Source: Brenneria izadpanahii
GTDB taxonomy: Bacteria > Pseudomonadota > Gammaproteobacteria > Enterobacterales > Enterobacteriaceae
Assembly (NCBI RefSeq): GCF_017569925.1
Contig: NZ_CP050854.1
Span: 62,001-126,000 of the forward strand
DNA length: 64,000 nucleotides
Direction of reading: 5' to 3'
Shown piece by piece: positions 17,120 to 26,440 of the stretch (positions are counted from its first letter, which is position 1; every line of letters starts with the position of its first letter). The translations under genes were made by a program, and so were the position numbers. The notes under the pieces were generated by a model. That model ran no database searches. It was not told where the DNA came from and saw only the letters and a list, made by a program, of their open reading frames with translations.

Positions 17120-18328
17120 ATGAAAAAATTACTGGCTATCGGTGTTTCATTAGCCTTGATTTCCTGGCAATCATCCGCGCAGACGTTTGTGCTGACGGAC
17201 GCTGAAAGCAGCGTGGAGAAAGGGAATTGGCAAATTAGCAGCGATGCGATGAAGATTAAGGATCAGCACTTCAGCATTGAACAAAGCGTACTGCACGGCG
17301 GGCGTCAGGAAGGCAGCAAAATCATTACTATCACCAGTCAAAACGGATTAAAAATCGTACTGAGTCCGAGCCGCGGCATGGATCTGCTGCACGTCACCGG
17401 TAAAGATATCCGTTTGGGCTGGCATTCGCCGGTCGATGAGGTCGTAAACCCGAATACCATCAACCTGGAAAGCCGCGGAGGAGTGGGCTGGCTGGAAGGT
17501 TTCAATGAAATGATGGTGCGCTGCGGCTACGAATGGACCGGCCACCCGGTGGTGGATAACGGCATGATTTATACCCTGCACGGTCGCGCCGGCAATACGC
17601 CCGCGTCGAAGGTGGTGGTCGACGTCAGCGAAAAAGCCCCCTATCAGATTACCGTGCGCGGTCTGCTGAAAGAGAACAGCTTCAAAAAATCGAACCTGGA
17701 AACCTGGACGGAGCTGCGCTACATCCCCGGCAGCGAATCGTTCACCGTTCATGACGTGTTGACCAATAAATCCGATTATGTACGCGATTATCAGATCATT
17801 TATCACAGCAACTTCAGCACGCCGATTCTGGAACAGGGCGCGCGCTTTGTCGCGCCGGTGAAAGAGATCTCTCCGTTTAACGATTACGCTAAAGCGGGCC
17901 TGAAAGAGTGGCAGACTTACCAGGGGCCGACAAAAGACTTTGATGAAATGGTCTTTAACCTGACGCCATATGCCGATGCGCAGGGCAAAACGCTGGCCGC
18001 GTTGTTCAATCGCGCGGGCGATAAAGGGGTATCGATCGAGTTTGATACTCGCCAACTGCCGGTGTTGACGCTGTGGAAAAATACCGATACTGAAAAACAG
18101 GGATACGTTACCGGTATTGAACCGGGCACCAGCTACGCCTATCCGGTGACCATCGAGCGCGAGCAAGGCCGGGTAAAACAGCTACAGCCTGGGCAGAGCA
18201 CGGCGTTTGAACTGACCTATAGTCTGCTGAGCAGCGCCGATTCGGTGCAGAAAACGGAACAACGGGTGAAAGCGATTCAGGGAGAGAATCAAACCACGCT
18301 GACGGAAAAACCTATCGCGGTTGAATAA
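17120..18328 (+). CDS. secreted DUF4432 protein (aldose-1-epimerase-like fold)
   Basis: 402 residues. A clear signal peptide (MKKLLAIGVSLALISWQSSA, cleavage after AQ near residue 21) sends it to the periplasm. The body is the DUF4432 beta-sandwich related to galactose mutarotase: SPSRGMDLLHVTGKDIRLGW, then a region around GGVGWLEGFNEMMVRCGYEW and LHGRAGNTPASKV, and a conserved YHSNFSTPILEQGA. The family is thought to bind or epimerise sugars. AAGGAAG precedes the ATG; a CRP-like site lies upstream and a terminator directly downstream, so it is monocistronic. Most DUF4432 proteins are cytosolic, so export is notable. Substrate unknown. Confidence 0.8.
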   Translation: MKKLLAIGVSLALISWQSSAQTFVLTDAESSVEKGNWQISSDAMKIKDQHFSIEQSVLHGGRQEGSKIITITSQNGLKIVLSPSRGMDLLHVTGKDIRLGWHSPVDEVVNPNTINLESRGGVGWLEGFNEMMVRCGYEWTGHPVVDNGMIYTLHGRAGNTPASKVVVDVSEKAPYQITVRGLLKENSFKKSNLETWTELRYIPGSESFTVHDVLTNKSDYVRDYQIIYHSNFSTPILEQGARFVAPVKEISPFNDYAKAGLKEWQTYQGPTKDFDEMVFNLTPYADAQGKTLAALFNRAGDKGVSIEFDTRQLPVLTLWKNTDTEKQGYVTGIEPGTSYAYPVTIEREQGRVKQLQPGQSTAFELTYSLLSSADSVQKTEQRVKAIQGENQTTLTEKPIAVE

Positions 18329-18356
18329 TCGCCGAATGCCGCAGCGGCATTCCGAT

Positions 18357-18393
18357 ACCGCTTTGCCTGTTTTCGGGCAAGGCGGTTTTTTTC
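18357..18393 (+). terminator. rho-independent terminator after the DUF4432 gene
   Basis: A stem of about 11 bp (ACCGCTTTGCC with GGGCAAGGCGGT, one mismatch) with a short TGTTTTC loop is followed by seven T residues. It lies 29 bp after the stop codon. Confidence 0.8.
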
Positions 18394-18510
18394 ATTTGCG
18401 TCTGTCTGTCTTCGCATTATATGACAATAAATGAACATTCCCTTTCCTGAGCAAGGGAGTCAGGTTAGCATTCGAAGAACGTCGTTCCGTGCTTAATCTT
18501 TATTTATCCG

Positions 18511-19575
18511 ATGATTATGAAAAAGAGACCCGCTTCAGCTGCAACCGATAACAATTCCAAAAGCGATGCGCCCTACCGCCGCGTGCGCCTTGAAGATATC
18601 GCGACAAGATGCGGCACTTCGCTGAGCACGGTTTCGCGCGCGCTGTCCGGCGATAAAGGGGTCAGCCCGGAACTGAGAAGCAAGATTCAGGAGATGGCGC
18701 GCGCGGTGCGCTACACGCCGGCGCAGGAAATCAGCGGCAGCAAAATCGTTCTGGCGGCTTCCCAGGTGGCGATGCTTGATTATCACCGCTATCAGTTTAG
18801 CTGGTATGTGCTGCAAGGGCTGAAAGAGCGCGCGAAAATGCTCGATATCGAGATTGTTACCCATCCTTTATCGGAAGCGGGGGCGTCTCAACTGGCGGCG
18901 TTAATGGCGGACCCTTCGATTGGCGGCCTGTTGGCGTTAACGGTGGACGATCTGGAGATCCTGAATACCGTTGTCAGCCTGAATAAACCGGCGGTGCTGG
19001 TGAATAGCGACGATCCGCTGATGCGCTTGTCCAGCGTACTGCCTTGTAACCGCTCAGCCATGCGGCTTGCCGCCGATTATCTGGTGCAGCAGGGGCATCG
19101 CAATATCGTCTTTCTTACGCACCCAGGGCGCAGAACCATCGAGCAGCGCTTAGAAGGATGGCGTGACGCTATGTCGTACCATCATTTGCCGTGCGATGCC
19201 GCCAGGGTGATTACCGTGTCCGATTGGTTGCCGGAGCTGGCCGAGCAGGCGGTGATGGATTATATGCGGCGTCATAAAACCTCGTTCAGCGCGATTTTAT
19301 GCGCCAATGATAGCCTGGCGATTGGCGCGATCGGCGCGTTGAATAAGCTGGGGGTTAAGGTTCCTGAGGATATTTCCGTTATCGGGATGGACGATCTGCC
19401 GCAGGCGGAGTTTACTCAGCCGGAACTGACGACGGTGCATTTACCGGTTCAGGAGATCGGCGTGATCGCGCTGGAGCTATTGCAGGATATGATCGCCGGA
19501 ACCGTACAGATCCCCCGCCGGGTCGAGCTGGCCTGCTCGCTGATTGAACGCCGGTCGGTAATGGCAAGACGCTAG
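18511..19575 (+). CDS. LacI/GalR family transcriptional regulator
   Basis: 354 residues. The LacI helix-turn-helix is at about 26-50 (VRLEDIATRCGTSLSTVSRA) with the hinge following near 70, then a periplasmic-binding-protein-like sensor domain (FSAILCANDSLAIGAIGALN, PEDISVIGMDDLPQAEFTQP). It controls a sugar-related gene, ligand unknown. ATGs at 18511 and 18517 are both possible; neither has a strong ribosome-binding site. There is no obvious target next door: candidates are the DUF4432 gene upstream or the uronide locus at 20669-26102. Confidence 0.85.
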   Translation: MIMKKRPASAATDNNSKSDAPYRRVRLEDIATRCGTSLSTVSRALSGDKGVSPELRSKIQEMARAVRYTPAQEISGSKIVLAASQVAMLDYHRYQFSWYVLQGLKERAKMLDIEIVTHPLSEAGASQLAALMADPSIGGLLALTVDDLEILNTVVSLNKPAVLVNSDDPLMRLSSVLPCNRSAMRLAADYLVQQGHRNIVFLTHPGRRTIEQRLEGWRDAMSYHHLPCDAARVITVSDWLPELAEQAVMDYMRRHKTSFSAILCANDSLAIGAIGALNKLGVKVPEDISVIGMDDLPQAEFTQPELTTVHLPVQEIGVIALELLQDMIAGTVQIPRRVELACSLIERRSVMARR

Positions 19576-19740
19576 ATCTGAATATTATCTTATTGAAAAT
19601 ACGAATTATTTTTTATTGCCTAACGTTGACGCCGGGATTTGATAGCGCTGAGCTCCCGCCCGCCGGTTTATTTTCTCTATCAGGCATTGGCCAAAAAGTG
19701 TTCGGCTAGTCCGCCTTCCCGCCGCGCCGATCGGGCGGCG

Positions 19741-20328
19741 TCAAGGCGCGTTCGCCAGACGGCGGGCCGCCTCCACAACAGAGGCTCGGCGTCTGGCATG
19801 CTCATCCGGGCTTTCCGGGCCCGCGAACATGCGCGCCATCTGCGGAACCGCTGACCACCAGGCGGCAAGAGACAGAATCAGAAACGCCAGATGATCGGCG
19901 GCCAGCGTGTTGGTCAGTTTCCCTTCTTTTTGTCCGACGGCAACGGCCTGGATTTTGTAGCCGTAGTATTCCCGCCGTTGCTCTTCATCCGGCACTTTGT
20001 CCTCGAACGTCAAGCCTTCCCAACGCATGAGGCGGCTTAGTTCAGGGTGCTCAAGGTGATAGTCATAGGCTCGGCCGGCATATTCGCCGATGTCTTCGGC
20101 GGCAAAGGAGGCGACAGGCATCGCTTTCGCCATCTTTGCCAGCTCGCTGCGCAGGACGGCTGAGAATAGCGATCGTTTGTCGCCAAAGTAGTTGTAGACG
20201 CGCTCTTTGTTCACCCCGGCGGATTTGGCGATCCGTTCGACGGTGGTGCCGTCCGGCCCCTGTTTGGCGAACTCGATCACGGCTGCTGCAAGAATTTTGC
20301 GTTTCGTTCCTTCCGTATCCCAGGCCAT
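19741..20328 (-). CDS. TetR/AcrR family transcriptional regulator
   Basis: 195 residues with an N-terminal TetR helix-turn-helix (KRKILAAAVIEFAKQGPDGT, AGVNKERVYNYFGDKRSLF) and a C-terminal TetR_C domain (YHLEHPELSRLMRWEGLTF). AAAGAG precedes the ATG. It is divergent from the remains of a zinc-type alcohol dehydrogenase at 20418, a common regulator-target pairing. Loss of the target gene may leave this regulator without its local function. Confidence 0.82.
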   Translation of the reverse strand: MAWDTEGTKRKILAAAVIEFAKQGPDGTTVERIAKSAGVNKERVYNYFGDKRSLFSAVLRSELAKMAKAMPVASFAAEDIGEYAGRAYDYHLEHPELSRLMRWEGLTFEDKVPDEEQRREYYGYKIQAVAVGQKEGKLTNTLAADHLAFLILSLAAWWSAVPQMARMFAGPESPDEHARRRASVVEAARRLANAP

Positions 20329-20417
20329 CGTTTTCTCTTTTCTACCGATCGGTTGTGTTTACCCATAAAAAGTATACTAAAATAAACTCCAACGTTTTGG
20401 TTGTATTTGAGATTGTG

Positions 20418-20549
20418 ATGAAATCAGCCGGTCTATTCAAAGCATTACCCGCGGAAGATCCCGAATCCTTGATCGATCGCGATCTCGCGGAGCCGATCGC
20501 CGGGCCGGACGATCTTCTGGTTCGGGTTGCGCTCGCGCCCGTTAATCCC
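20418..20549 (+). pseudogene. truncated zinc-type alcohol dehydrogenase/quinone oxidoreductase
   Basis: The first 44 residues (MKSAGLFKALPAEDPESLID, DLLVRVALAPVNP) match the start of MDR-superfamily zinc-binding dehydrogenases, including the conserved DLLVRV...VNP strand that opens the catalytic domain. The normal continuation (about 290 residues) is missing. Immediately after VNP the sequence passes into a dispersed palindromic repeat, then the MFS gene on the other strand. The promoter side facing the TetR gene is intact. The gene was lost by a deletion at the repeat. Confidence 0.7.
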
Positions 20550-20635
20550 CGCCCAGACCCTCCCCTGCGCAGGGGAGTTTTGATTAGTCATCTCCTCCCC
20601 CTGGCAAGGGGGCGGGTGGGGGTCACTAATGGCAA
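20548..20635. repeat. dispersed CTCCCC/GGGGAG palindromic repeat, copy 2
   Basis: Same type as 6506-6600: CTCCCCTGCGCAGGGGAG and CTCCCCCTGGCAAGGGGG arms with GGGTGGGGGTCACTAATGGCAA on the right. It begins exactly where the truncated alcohol dehydrogenase stops matching its family and ends 34 bp before the MFS stop codon, marking a rearrangement point. Confidence 0.7.
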
Positions 20636-20668
20636 TATTTCGAACTTTGTCGCCGGTTCGATATGGCG

Positions 20669-21955
20669 CTAGTCGAATTTGGCGCGATCCATTTTCGGCA
20701 CCAGCAGCAGATACATTACACACCAGGCCAGCAGATACGCCACCGAACCAATCGCGAATAATCCCCAGTAGTTGCCGGACTGTTCCAGCACCGCGCCGAT
20801 AATCGTTGAGAACACCACGCTGCCGACCATGCCGAAGGTGCTGCCGATACCGACAACCGAACCGACCGCCGCGTTCGGAAACAGATCGGACACGCTGGTC
20901 AGCAAATTGGCGGACCATCCCTGATGCGCCGCGGCGGCAAGCCCGACGATGGCGACGGCGGCCCATAGGCTCTCCACCTGTGTCGCGGCGATGATCGGGA
21001 TAACGGCGCAGGCGCAAATCAACATGGTTATTTTGCGCGCGTTGGCGGCGCTGACCCCTTTTCTCATCAACATGCCGGGAAGCCATCCCGCCCCCAGACT
21101 CCCGACTATCGCGAACAGATAAATCGCAATGAGCGGCAGCCCCAGACCGGCCATATTGATATCGCGCGTTTCGTTCAGCCATTTAGGCAGCCAGAACAGG
21201 AAGAACCACCAGATCGGGTCGGTCAGCATTTTTCCCAGCGCGAACGCCCAGAGCTGTCGATATCCCAGCAGCTTTGACCACTTAATCGAACTGGCGGCGA
21301 CCACCTCTTCCTTATCCTGACGGATCCAGGCCTGCTCCTGCGCGTTGGCCTTGTCCTCAGGTTTGCCGAAATATAAAAACCAGGGGATAAGCCAGATGAA
21401 ACCGATGCCGCCGAGGATCAGGAAAGCCCCCTGCCAGCCGTAATGAATCGCCACCCAGGGAATAATGGCCGGAGAAATGACTACCGCGACGTTAACCGCA
21501 ACGCCCAGAATGCCGGTCGCCAGCGTGCGTTCCTGCTTGGGATGCCAGGCGGAAATGGCTTTCATCGCGGCGGGGAAGTTCGCCGACTCCCCCAGCCCCA
21601 GCAGTACGCGCATAACGGCGAAACCCGCCACCGAACCAACGGCGGCGTGTAACATGGCGGCGCCGCTCCAGATAATCATGGCCGCGGCATAGCTGATTTT
21701 GGTGCCGATCTTGTCGATAATCCGGCCGCAGACCAGCGTGCCGATGCCATAGGCGATGGTAAATGCATTAACCAGCCAGCTATATTCTATCTGTGACCAG
21801 CCGATCTCTTTTTGCAGCAACGGAGCCAATAAACCGAGAACCTGTCTGTCCATGTAATTGACCGTCGTGGCGAATACCAGCATCGAACAGATAAACCAAC
21901 GATAATTTCCCTTAGGTGCCGGACCGTTTATTTCTATATTATTTTTTGTTTCCAT
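20669..21955 (-). CDS. MFS transporter, hexuronate (ExuT) type
   Basis: 428 residues, about 12 transmembrane segments. It has the anion:cation symporter features of ExuT/GudP-type carriers: FATTVNYMDRQVLGLLAP in helix 1, CGRIIDKIGTK between helices 2 and 3, and LLGLGESANFPAAMKAISAW in helix 4. These take up galacturonate, glucuronate, glucarate or small uronides with protons. The start ATG at 21955 has AAGGAG six bases upstream; a longer frame to 21982 is not supported. Downstream of and co-oriented with the 831-residue protein and the GH105 hydrolase, it likely imports their uronic-acid substrate or product. Its 3' end abuts the repeat at 20548. Confidence 0.87.
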   Translation of the reverse strand: METKNNIEINGPAPKGNYRWFICSMLVFATTVNYMDRQVLGLLAPLLQKEIGWSQIEYSWLVNAFTIAYGIGTLVCGRIIDKIGTKISYAAAMIIWSGAAMLHAAVGSVAGFAVMRVLLGLGESANFPAAMKAISAWHPKQERTLATGILGVAVNVAVVISPAIIPWVAIHYGWQGAFLILGGIGFIWLIPWFLYFGKPEDKANAQEQAWIRQDKEEVVAASSIKWSKLLGYRQLWAFALGKMLTDPIWWFFLFWLPKWLNETRDINMAGLGLPLIAIYLFAIVGSLGAGWLPGMLMRKGVSAANARKITMLICACAVIPIIAATQVESLWAAVAIVGLAAAAHQGWSANLLTSVSDLFPNAAVGSVVGIGSTFGMVGSVVFSTIIGAVLEQSGNYWGLFAIGSVAYLLAWCVMYLLLVPKMDRAKFD

Positions 21956-22189
21956 AAAATTCTCCTTATTGCTTGGGTACAAGCGGAGTATGAAAAAGCA
22001 TTAAACGTTCGCTTTTGCGATGCGCAGGGCGAAGAACATCCCCCGAAATAAAAGTTCTTATTTCGAGAAGTTCGTCTTAAGTAAATTACTTTTTAATTTT
22101 GTGCGTTTTTATGCACAGTCATTAAATAAACGGGCGTTAATTATTATTGATTATTTTCATAATAATCTCCTGGCTGCAATCTCTGGTGA

Positions 22190-22375
22190 GATATACCTTC
22201 ATCTTTCAAGTTACAGGCGCGTCGGCTGCGTTTAATGACTCGGCCCATGCCGCTGTAAGCCGCGTTGAAACCCGCCTGGAGCAGATTTGTCACCCGCATC
22301 GCCTACCTGAGTAAGCTCATCGGAATTCACTCCCTTGCCGCCTTCCTGTAACGCGAAATTTATTGGGTATAAGCA
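22190..22375. repeat. enterobacterial dispersed repeat, copy 1
   Basis: About 185 bp with ends CTTCATCTTTCAAGTTACAG and CCGCCTTCCTGTAACGCGAA. The reverse complement of 37445-37590 carries the same ends (CAAGTTGCAT...GCGTTGGCT and CCGCCTTCCTGCAACTCGAA). It lies in the 460-bp gap between the MFS gene and the 831-residue protein. The rest of that gap is AT-rich and shows no gene. Confidence 0.65.
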
Positions 22376-22415
22376 GTAAAAATGAATTATGAGTAATTAA
22401 TCTTTACAGTTAAGT

Positions 22416-24911
22416 TTATTTTAATTCTTCGCTTTCACCCTGAATCGTCCAGGTTTGCGGATCGATAATTCGGTTTTCGGCCTGAACGCGTCCGTCGGCA
22501 AAGAAAATAACCTGACCATAAAGCGGATCGTTTATTAATAAATCGCCGTTATCTTTTTCACTGACGGATAACGAATGGAAATTACGGGTGAAATCGCTAA
22601 GCTGCGTTATTGCGCTATCGTCGCACAGGCGAATGACCCAGCGGTGTTGACGGCCCGTTAGCCGGACTTCGCAATTTTTCGTTGGCCCTTGCGTCACCAA
22701 CTCGAACGCTTTATTACCGAGCAGCAAAGCCATTCCATTTCCGCCGCGTACCGCAATTCGGTTATCCGCTATTTCAACCTGATCAAAGTTTTCCAGCGGC
22801 AGCCAGGCGTGGGAAAAATCCGGCTGGCCGTCATGGATATTGAAATCCAGCACGGCAAGACCACGGTACTGTTGAACGCGGGGCAATGTTCCGCACCCGC
22901 CCCAGTAGGAGGGACGGCCGAATCCCGCCTGTATGGTTTCCCCCGGATGGTTGATCCAGATTTGCGCCTCTGGGCTATCGCCCAGTCGCAGATGCAGCGG
23001 CGACTCCTGATATCCCCATTCTCCCCAGCGATAGTTGGCGATGGAGCCCATGGCGATATGGCGGGTTTTGTAGTGATACAGTTTGGCGATGCGGTTCGCG
23101 CCCTGGGCAAAGCGCCATTCCAGCGCGCGATCGCCCTGATAGACCGCGATTTCCTGTAATGCCGGAGCAACGCTGATGCGCCGATCCCGCAGCAATAACG
23201 CCAACTGGGGCAGAACATGGAAGCGGCAGCCATAACCGCCTTTCCCCCACAGCAGCCGGGCGATGGCGGAAAGCTCCAGCGAGCGTCCGGCGCGTAACGT
23301 ATGTTCGTAGGAGCGGCCTTGCGAGGCGGTAAGAATCCCCTGATGAGATGAACGGGCGATCTGTTCGATTAATCGTTCAATGGCGTGACGGGCGCGTTTT
23401 ACGATAACCGGGTTATCCGCCAGCGCGGCCAGTGCGGTCAGCCCTTTCAGATCGATGGGGAAATAGGGGGCGGAGTTCCATTCGGCCATTTCATATTGTT
23501 CAAAATGATCGAGCCATGCGCTGATGCGCTGCTCTCCGGCCCGCGCTTGTTCCGCGCCGCTGCGGCCAGACCTGACGAATGTCGCATGCGGGAAGAAGCT
23601 GCCGGCGATATAAGCGGCGGTATGGAAAAGCAGGGCATGGTTTTCCGAGAAGTACCACTGAACGTCATTGCCCGGTTCATCCATCCAGTAGCGGAAATTC
23701 AAAATGGCGTCATCAATGCTCTGGCGGGTCGCGGGGTCGATCTCCTCAGCATACTTGATGCGGCACCACAGCAGGGGAACCAGCGTAAAGTCGGCGCAGT
23801 CGTGACAATCAACGACGGAAGGCAGCACCGCTTTCAGCATTGCGTCCGTTTCCCGGCCTGAAAGTCCGCATGCCAGGCGCGCCAGCGCTTTTACGCTGCT
23901 CATTTCGCCGGATTCCGCGACCGTCGTCAGCGCCTCTTCGATGCGTTCAGCCAGCGTGGCGGGCACCGCTTGTTGTTGATCCGCATGCCATATTTCCACG
24001 CCAATATTACGGCTTGCGCTGAATTCGCCGGATTGCAGGGTAATAATGAAGTTTCTGAAGTCCGCCGGAATTTGCCCGGTTTTCGCCAGCGTAAGGCGGC
24101 GTTCGCCTTTTTTGATCGCCGTTTCCAGCACGACCGGCTCATCAAGAGAAATGAAATCGCCGATGACCTTACACTTAACCTGTAAATCTTCTATCGCCGC
24201 CTCGGCGAACTCAATGGCGATATCACCGGAAAAGTAAGCGGAGCGGCTAAACGCCATGCCTTCAAGCATGTTTTCTATTTTTTCCACCCGTTCCGGCGCG
24301 ATAGGGACGGGCAGCGCGACGGAGGCGCCGGCGCCGGACAGATAATCCAGTTGGAAAAAGAAACGAATATCGCGTTCGGCAAGATCGTCGAAATAGATGA
24401 CGACTTCATTCAGCCCTTTATTTAATGGCACGGCGACATCGATACTGTTCTCAAGGTTGCGCTGATAGCGGGCGTTCCAGGCCGCTTCTTTGCCGTTGGC
24501 GAAGAGTATCGCGCCGCCGCAGGTGGTTAGCCGGAATAGCGCTTCGCCATGTTGATCGGCCTGAATAAAGGTTCTCGCCCATGCGCCGACGCGCGTCGGC
24601 CGGAACCAGAATCCTGATAGGTCGACGCGGTCTGAGCCAAACGGCAGCCACCATCGTTCCGGACGGCACTCGCTTAAAGGCGTCGGACGCTGCTCGGCGA
24701 ATTTTTCCGAGAAGTCAGAGCGGCAAGGGTAAGTATGCGGGATAAAATTCTTGTGTTTACTCAGGAAGAAAAAGGGATCCATATCCCCCTGCATCGGGCG
24801 ATCGGCAACGTCATAGCGTTGTTCCGTTATTTTGGATAACTGCCAGTAACGCACGGCGTCGCCATCGGCCAATCGATGCTCGCTGAAATAAGTTTCTGGT
24901 TTATTAATCAT
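22416..24911 (-). CDS. large uncharacterised protein of a uronide-utilisation locus
   Basis: 831 residues, no signal peptide or membrane helix seen, so probably cytosolic. Not recognised as a named family. The N-terminal 200 residues (WWLPFGSDRVDLSGFWFRP, ALFRLTTCGGAILFANGKE, GLNEVVIYFDDLAERDIRFF) look like the beta-sandwich/jelly-roll seen at the front of large glycoside hydrolases. The middle (WMDEPGNDVQWYFSENHALL, SPYFPI-like helices around MAEWNSAPYFPIDLKGL) resembles the (alpha/alpha)6 barrel of heparinase-type lyases and family 105/88/127 hydrolases. The C-terminal part is beta-rich (RWGEWGYQESPLHLRLGD). It lies 103 bp downstream of the GH105 gene and before the MFS carrier. A glycosidase or lyase acting on an oligouronide is a reasonable guess only. 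The ATG at 24911 is preferred to the in-frame start at 24965. Confidence 0.7.
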   Translation of the reverse strand: MINKPETYFSEHRLADGDAVRYWQLSKITEQRYDVADRPMQGDMDPFFFLSKHKNFIPHTYPCRSDFSEKFAEQRPTPLSECRPERWWLPFGSDRVDLSGFWFRPTRVGAWARTFIQADQHGEALFRLTTCGGAILFANGKEAAWNARYQRNLENSIDVAVPLNKGLNEVVIYFDDLAERDIRFFFQLDYLSGAGASVALPVPIAPERVEKIENMLEGMAFSRSAYFSGDIAIEFAEAAIEDLQVKCKVIGDFISLDEPVVLETAIKKGERRLTLAKTGQIPADFRNFIITLQSGEFSASRNIGVEIWHADQQQAVPATLAERIEEALTTVAESGEMSSVKALARLACGLSGRETDAMLKAVLPSVVDCHDCADFTLVPLLWCRIKYAEEIDPATRQSIDDAILNFRYWMDEPGNDVQWYFSENHALLFHTAAYIAGSFFPHATFVRSGRSGAEQARAGEQRISAWLDHFEQYEMAEWNSAPYFPIDLKGLTALAALADNPVIVKRARHAIERLIEQIARSSHQGILTASQGRSYEHTLRAGRSLELSAIARLLWGKGGYGCRFHVLPQLALLLRDRRISVAPALQEIAVYQGDRALEWRFAQGANRIAKLYHYKTRHIAMGSIANYRWGEWGYQESPLHLRLGDSPEAQIWINHPGETIQAGFGRPSYWGGCGTLPRVQQYRGLAVLDFNIHDGQPDFSHAWLPLENFDQVEIADNRIAVRGGNGMALLLGNKAFELVTQGPTKNCEVRLTGRQHRWVIRLCDDSAITQLSDFTRNFHSLSVSEKDNGDLLINDPLYGQVIFFADGRVQAENRIIDPQTWTIQGESEELK

Positions 24912-25013
24912 AATGATATATCCCTGGGTTACAGAGTGTTTAACTGTAGGATAAGTCAATGCCAACGGGTTTTATCGGTTTGGCATCGCGCTGTTTATCG
25001 TTGTCGCTATTGT

Positions 25014-26102
25014 CTACCTCCCGTCATGATGTTCACGAATGCCTTCCGTCAGACACAATATGGCTAACGCCTGGCCGTAACCGGTGGGCTGAATAGGAAT
25101 ATCTTTATAAAATTGCAACGTTTTCCCCATGCGGGTGCCGTAAGAAACGTTCCGTACCGTACCGTCTTGATCGATGTTGCCGCATACCGCCTGTAGCGCG
25201 CGTAATCCGGCTTGACGCCAGGATTCGCCGCCGATGCCCAAGCGCGCGCCCTTCAGCAGTCCGTAACCGAAACCGGCGGTGGCGGAGATCTCCTGGTAGG
25301 AGTCGGGATGATCCAGCAGGGTATGCCATGCGCCGCTGGATGCCTGTAGTTTGAGCAGCGTATCGACCTGGGTTTGCAAACAGCCCAGCAGGTATTGCTG
25401 TACTCCGGGATCCAGCTCCGCAAGTTCGATAAACTCAAGGATGCCCACCGTGATCCAGGAATTTCCCCTGGCCCAACGGGCGCGTGCAAAATTGCTTTTC
25501 TCTTTGAAGCTCCAGCCATGGAACCACAGCCCTGTTTCCGGATCGTTCAGATAACGAGCATGGAGTAAAAATTGCCGCACGGCCTCCGCGACTAATTCTT
25601 TACGGCCGGATACCGTACCGTAATGCGCCAGGAACAGGACGACCATAAATAATGTGTCATCCCATAGCTCCATGTCATTAACGCCATCGGAAACAATATG
25701 CTGGAATCCCATTTCCGGCGTTCTTGGCAATTCATTAATGACGCGATTGGCCCAGTTATCGAGAATTTCCTGATAGCGCGGGTTTTGGGTGTGCGCCCAG
25801 AAAAGGGAAAGCGGCAGCATCGGCGCCGTGGTATTAACGTTCAGTTTCGGCAATCCGGCTTTAAATTGTTTTTCGAACCAGCCCTCAATCAGTTGATAAA
25901 GATCGTCGCGCTTCGTGAATTCCCACAGCCTTACCAATCCGTAAATACCGACGCCCTGCGGCCATTCCCAACTATCAAATGAAATATAATCCCCTGGGGT
26001 GCCATCAAGGTTGGGCTCTTGGAAACGTCCCTGATTTTTTAATCCGGTCATCCCGGTTAAGAGAGAATTAAGCTGAGTCTGTAGATCTGCGTTATTAAGC
26101 AT
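25014..26102 (-). CDS. GH105 unsaturated rhamnogalacturonyl/glucuronyl hydrolase
   Basis: 362 residues, typical GH105 (YteR/YesR/RhiN) length, with no signal peptide, so it acts in the cytosol. The family marks are present: SWEWPQGVGIYGLVRLWEF near 44-62, the acid Asp148/Asp149 in MELWDDTLFM, His195 in GLWFHGW and the 210-216 motif WARGNSW. GH105 enzymes split the 4,5-unsaturated uronic acid from the non-reducing end of oligosaccharides made by polysaccharide lyases. It is first gene of a three-gene set with the 831-residue protein and the ExuT-like carrier. The upstream region 26103-26240 is AT-rich and should hold the promoter; I saw no clear KdgR box. The exact glycan (rhamnogalacturonan or other) is undecided. 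Confidence 0.87.
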   Translation of the reverse strand: MLNNADLQTQLNSLLTGMTGLKNQGRFQEPNLDGTPGDYISFDSWEWPQGVGIYGLVRLWEFTKRDDLYQLIEGWFEKQFKAGLPKLNVNTTAPMLPLSLFWAHTQNPRYQEILDNWANRVINELPRTPEMGFQHIVSDGVNDMELWDDTLFMVVLFLAHYGTVSGRKELVAEAVRQFLLHARYLNDPETGLWFHGWSFKEKSNFARARWARGNSWITVGILEFIELAELDPGVQQYLLGCLQTQVDTLLKLQASSGAWHTLLDHPDSYQEISATAGFGYGLLKGARLGIGGESWRQAGLRALQAVCGNIDQDGTVRNVSYGTRMGKTLQFYKDIPIQPTGYGQALAILCLTEGIREHHDGR

Positions 26103-26440
26103 TAGTAACCCACCGTGTAGAGAAGTAATACAAACCGATGCTGAAATGTGCTGTCGATATAATCACCAATGATTTTTTTGCGCAATACGAAAAAATTTTG
26201 CGCTTTTATTTTGTGATGCAGTTAAAAAAACGCAGGGTGTTTTTCAACCTTACGCAGTAACGGCCCGAAAGACGGCAGGCGAGCCCGCGGTAAAAAAGCG
26301 CGGTTTATTTCGAAGAAGGCACAAGAAAGGTGTTGATATATAAGGTCTGACTGGCGGAGGAGGGGAATAGGGACAAGAGACAAACGAGGCCGTTATCGCC
26401 GCCTTCAGGCAGCCGGCCACGGCCGATTTTCGCAGCGCGC
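26103..26440. other. intergenic region before the GH105 gene
   Basis: No gene recognised. Bases 26160-26240 are AT-rich (runs of T and A) and probably contain the GH105 promoter. A TGTGATGCAG half-site resembling CRP occurs at about 26212. The right part leads into the repeat at 26441. Confidence 0.4.

Noticed and set aside
22020..22235. 71-codon plus-strand frame after the MFS promoter
   Set aside because: Runs into the dispersed repeat; no ribosome-binding site and no similarity noticed.
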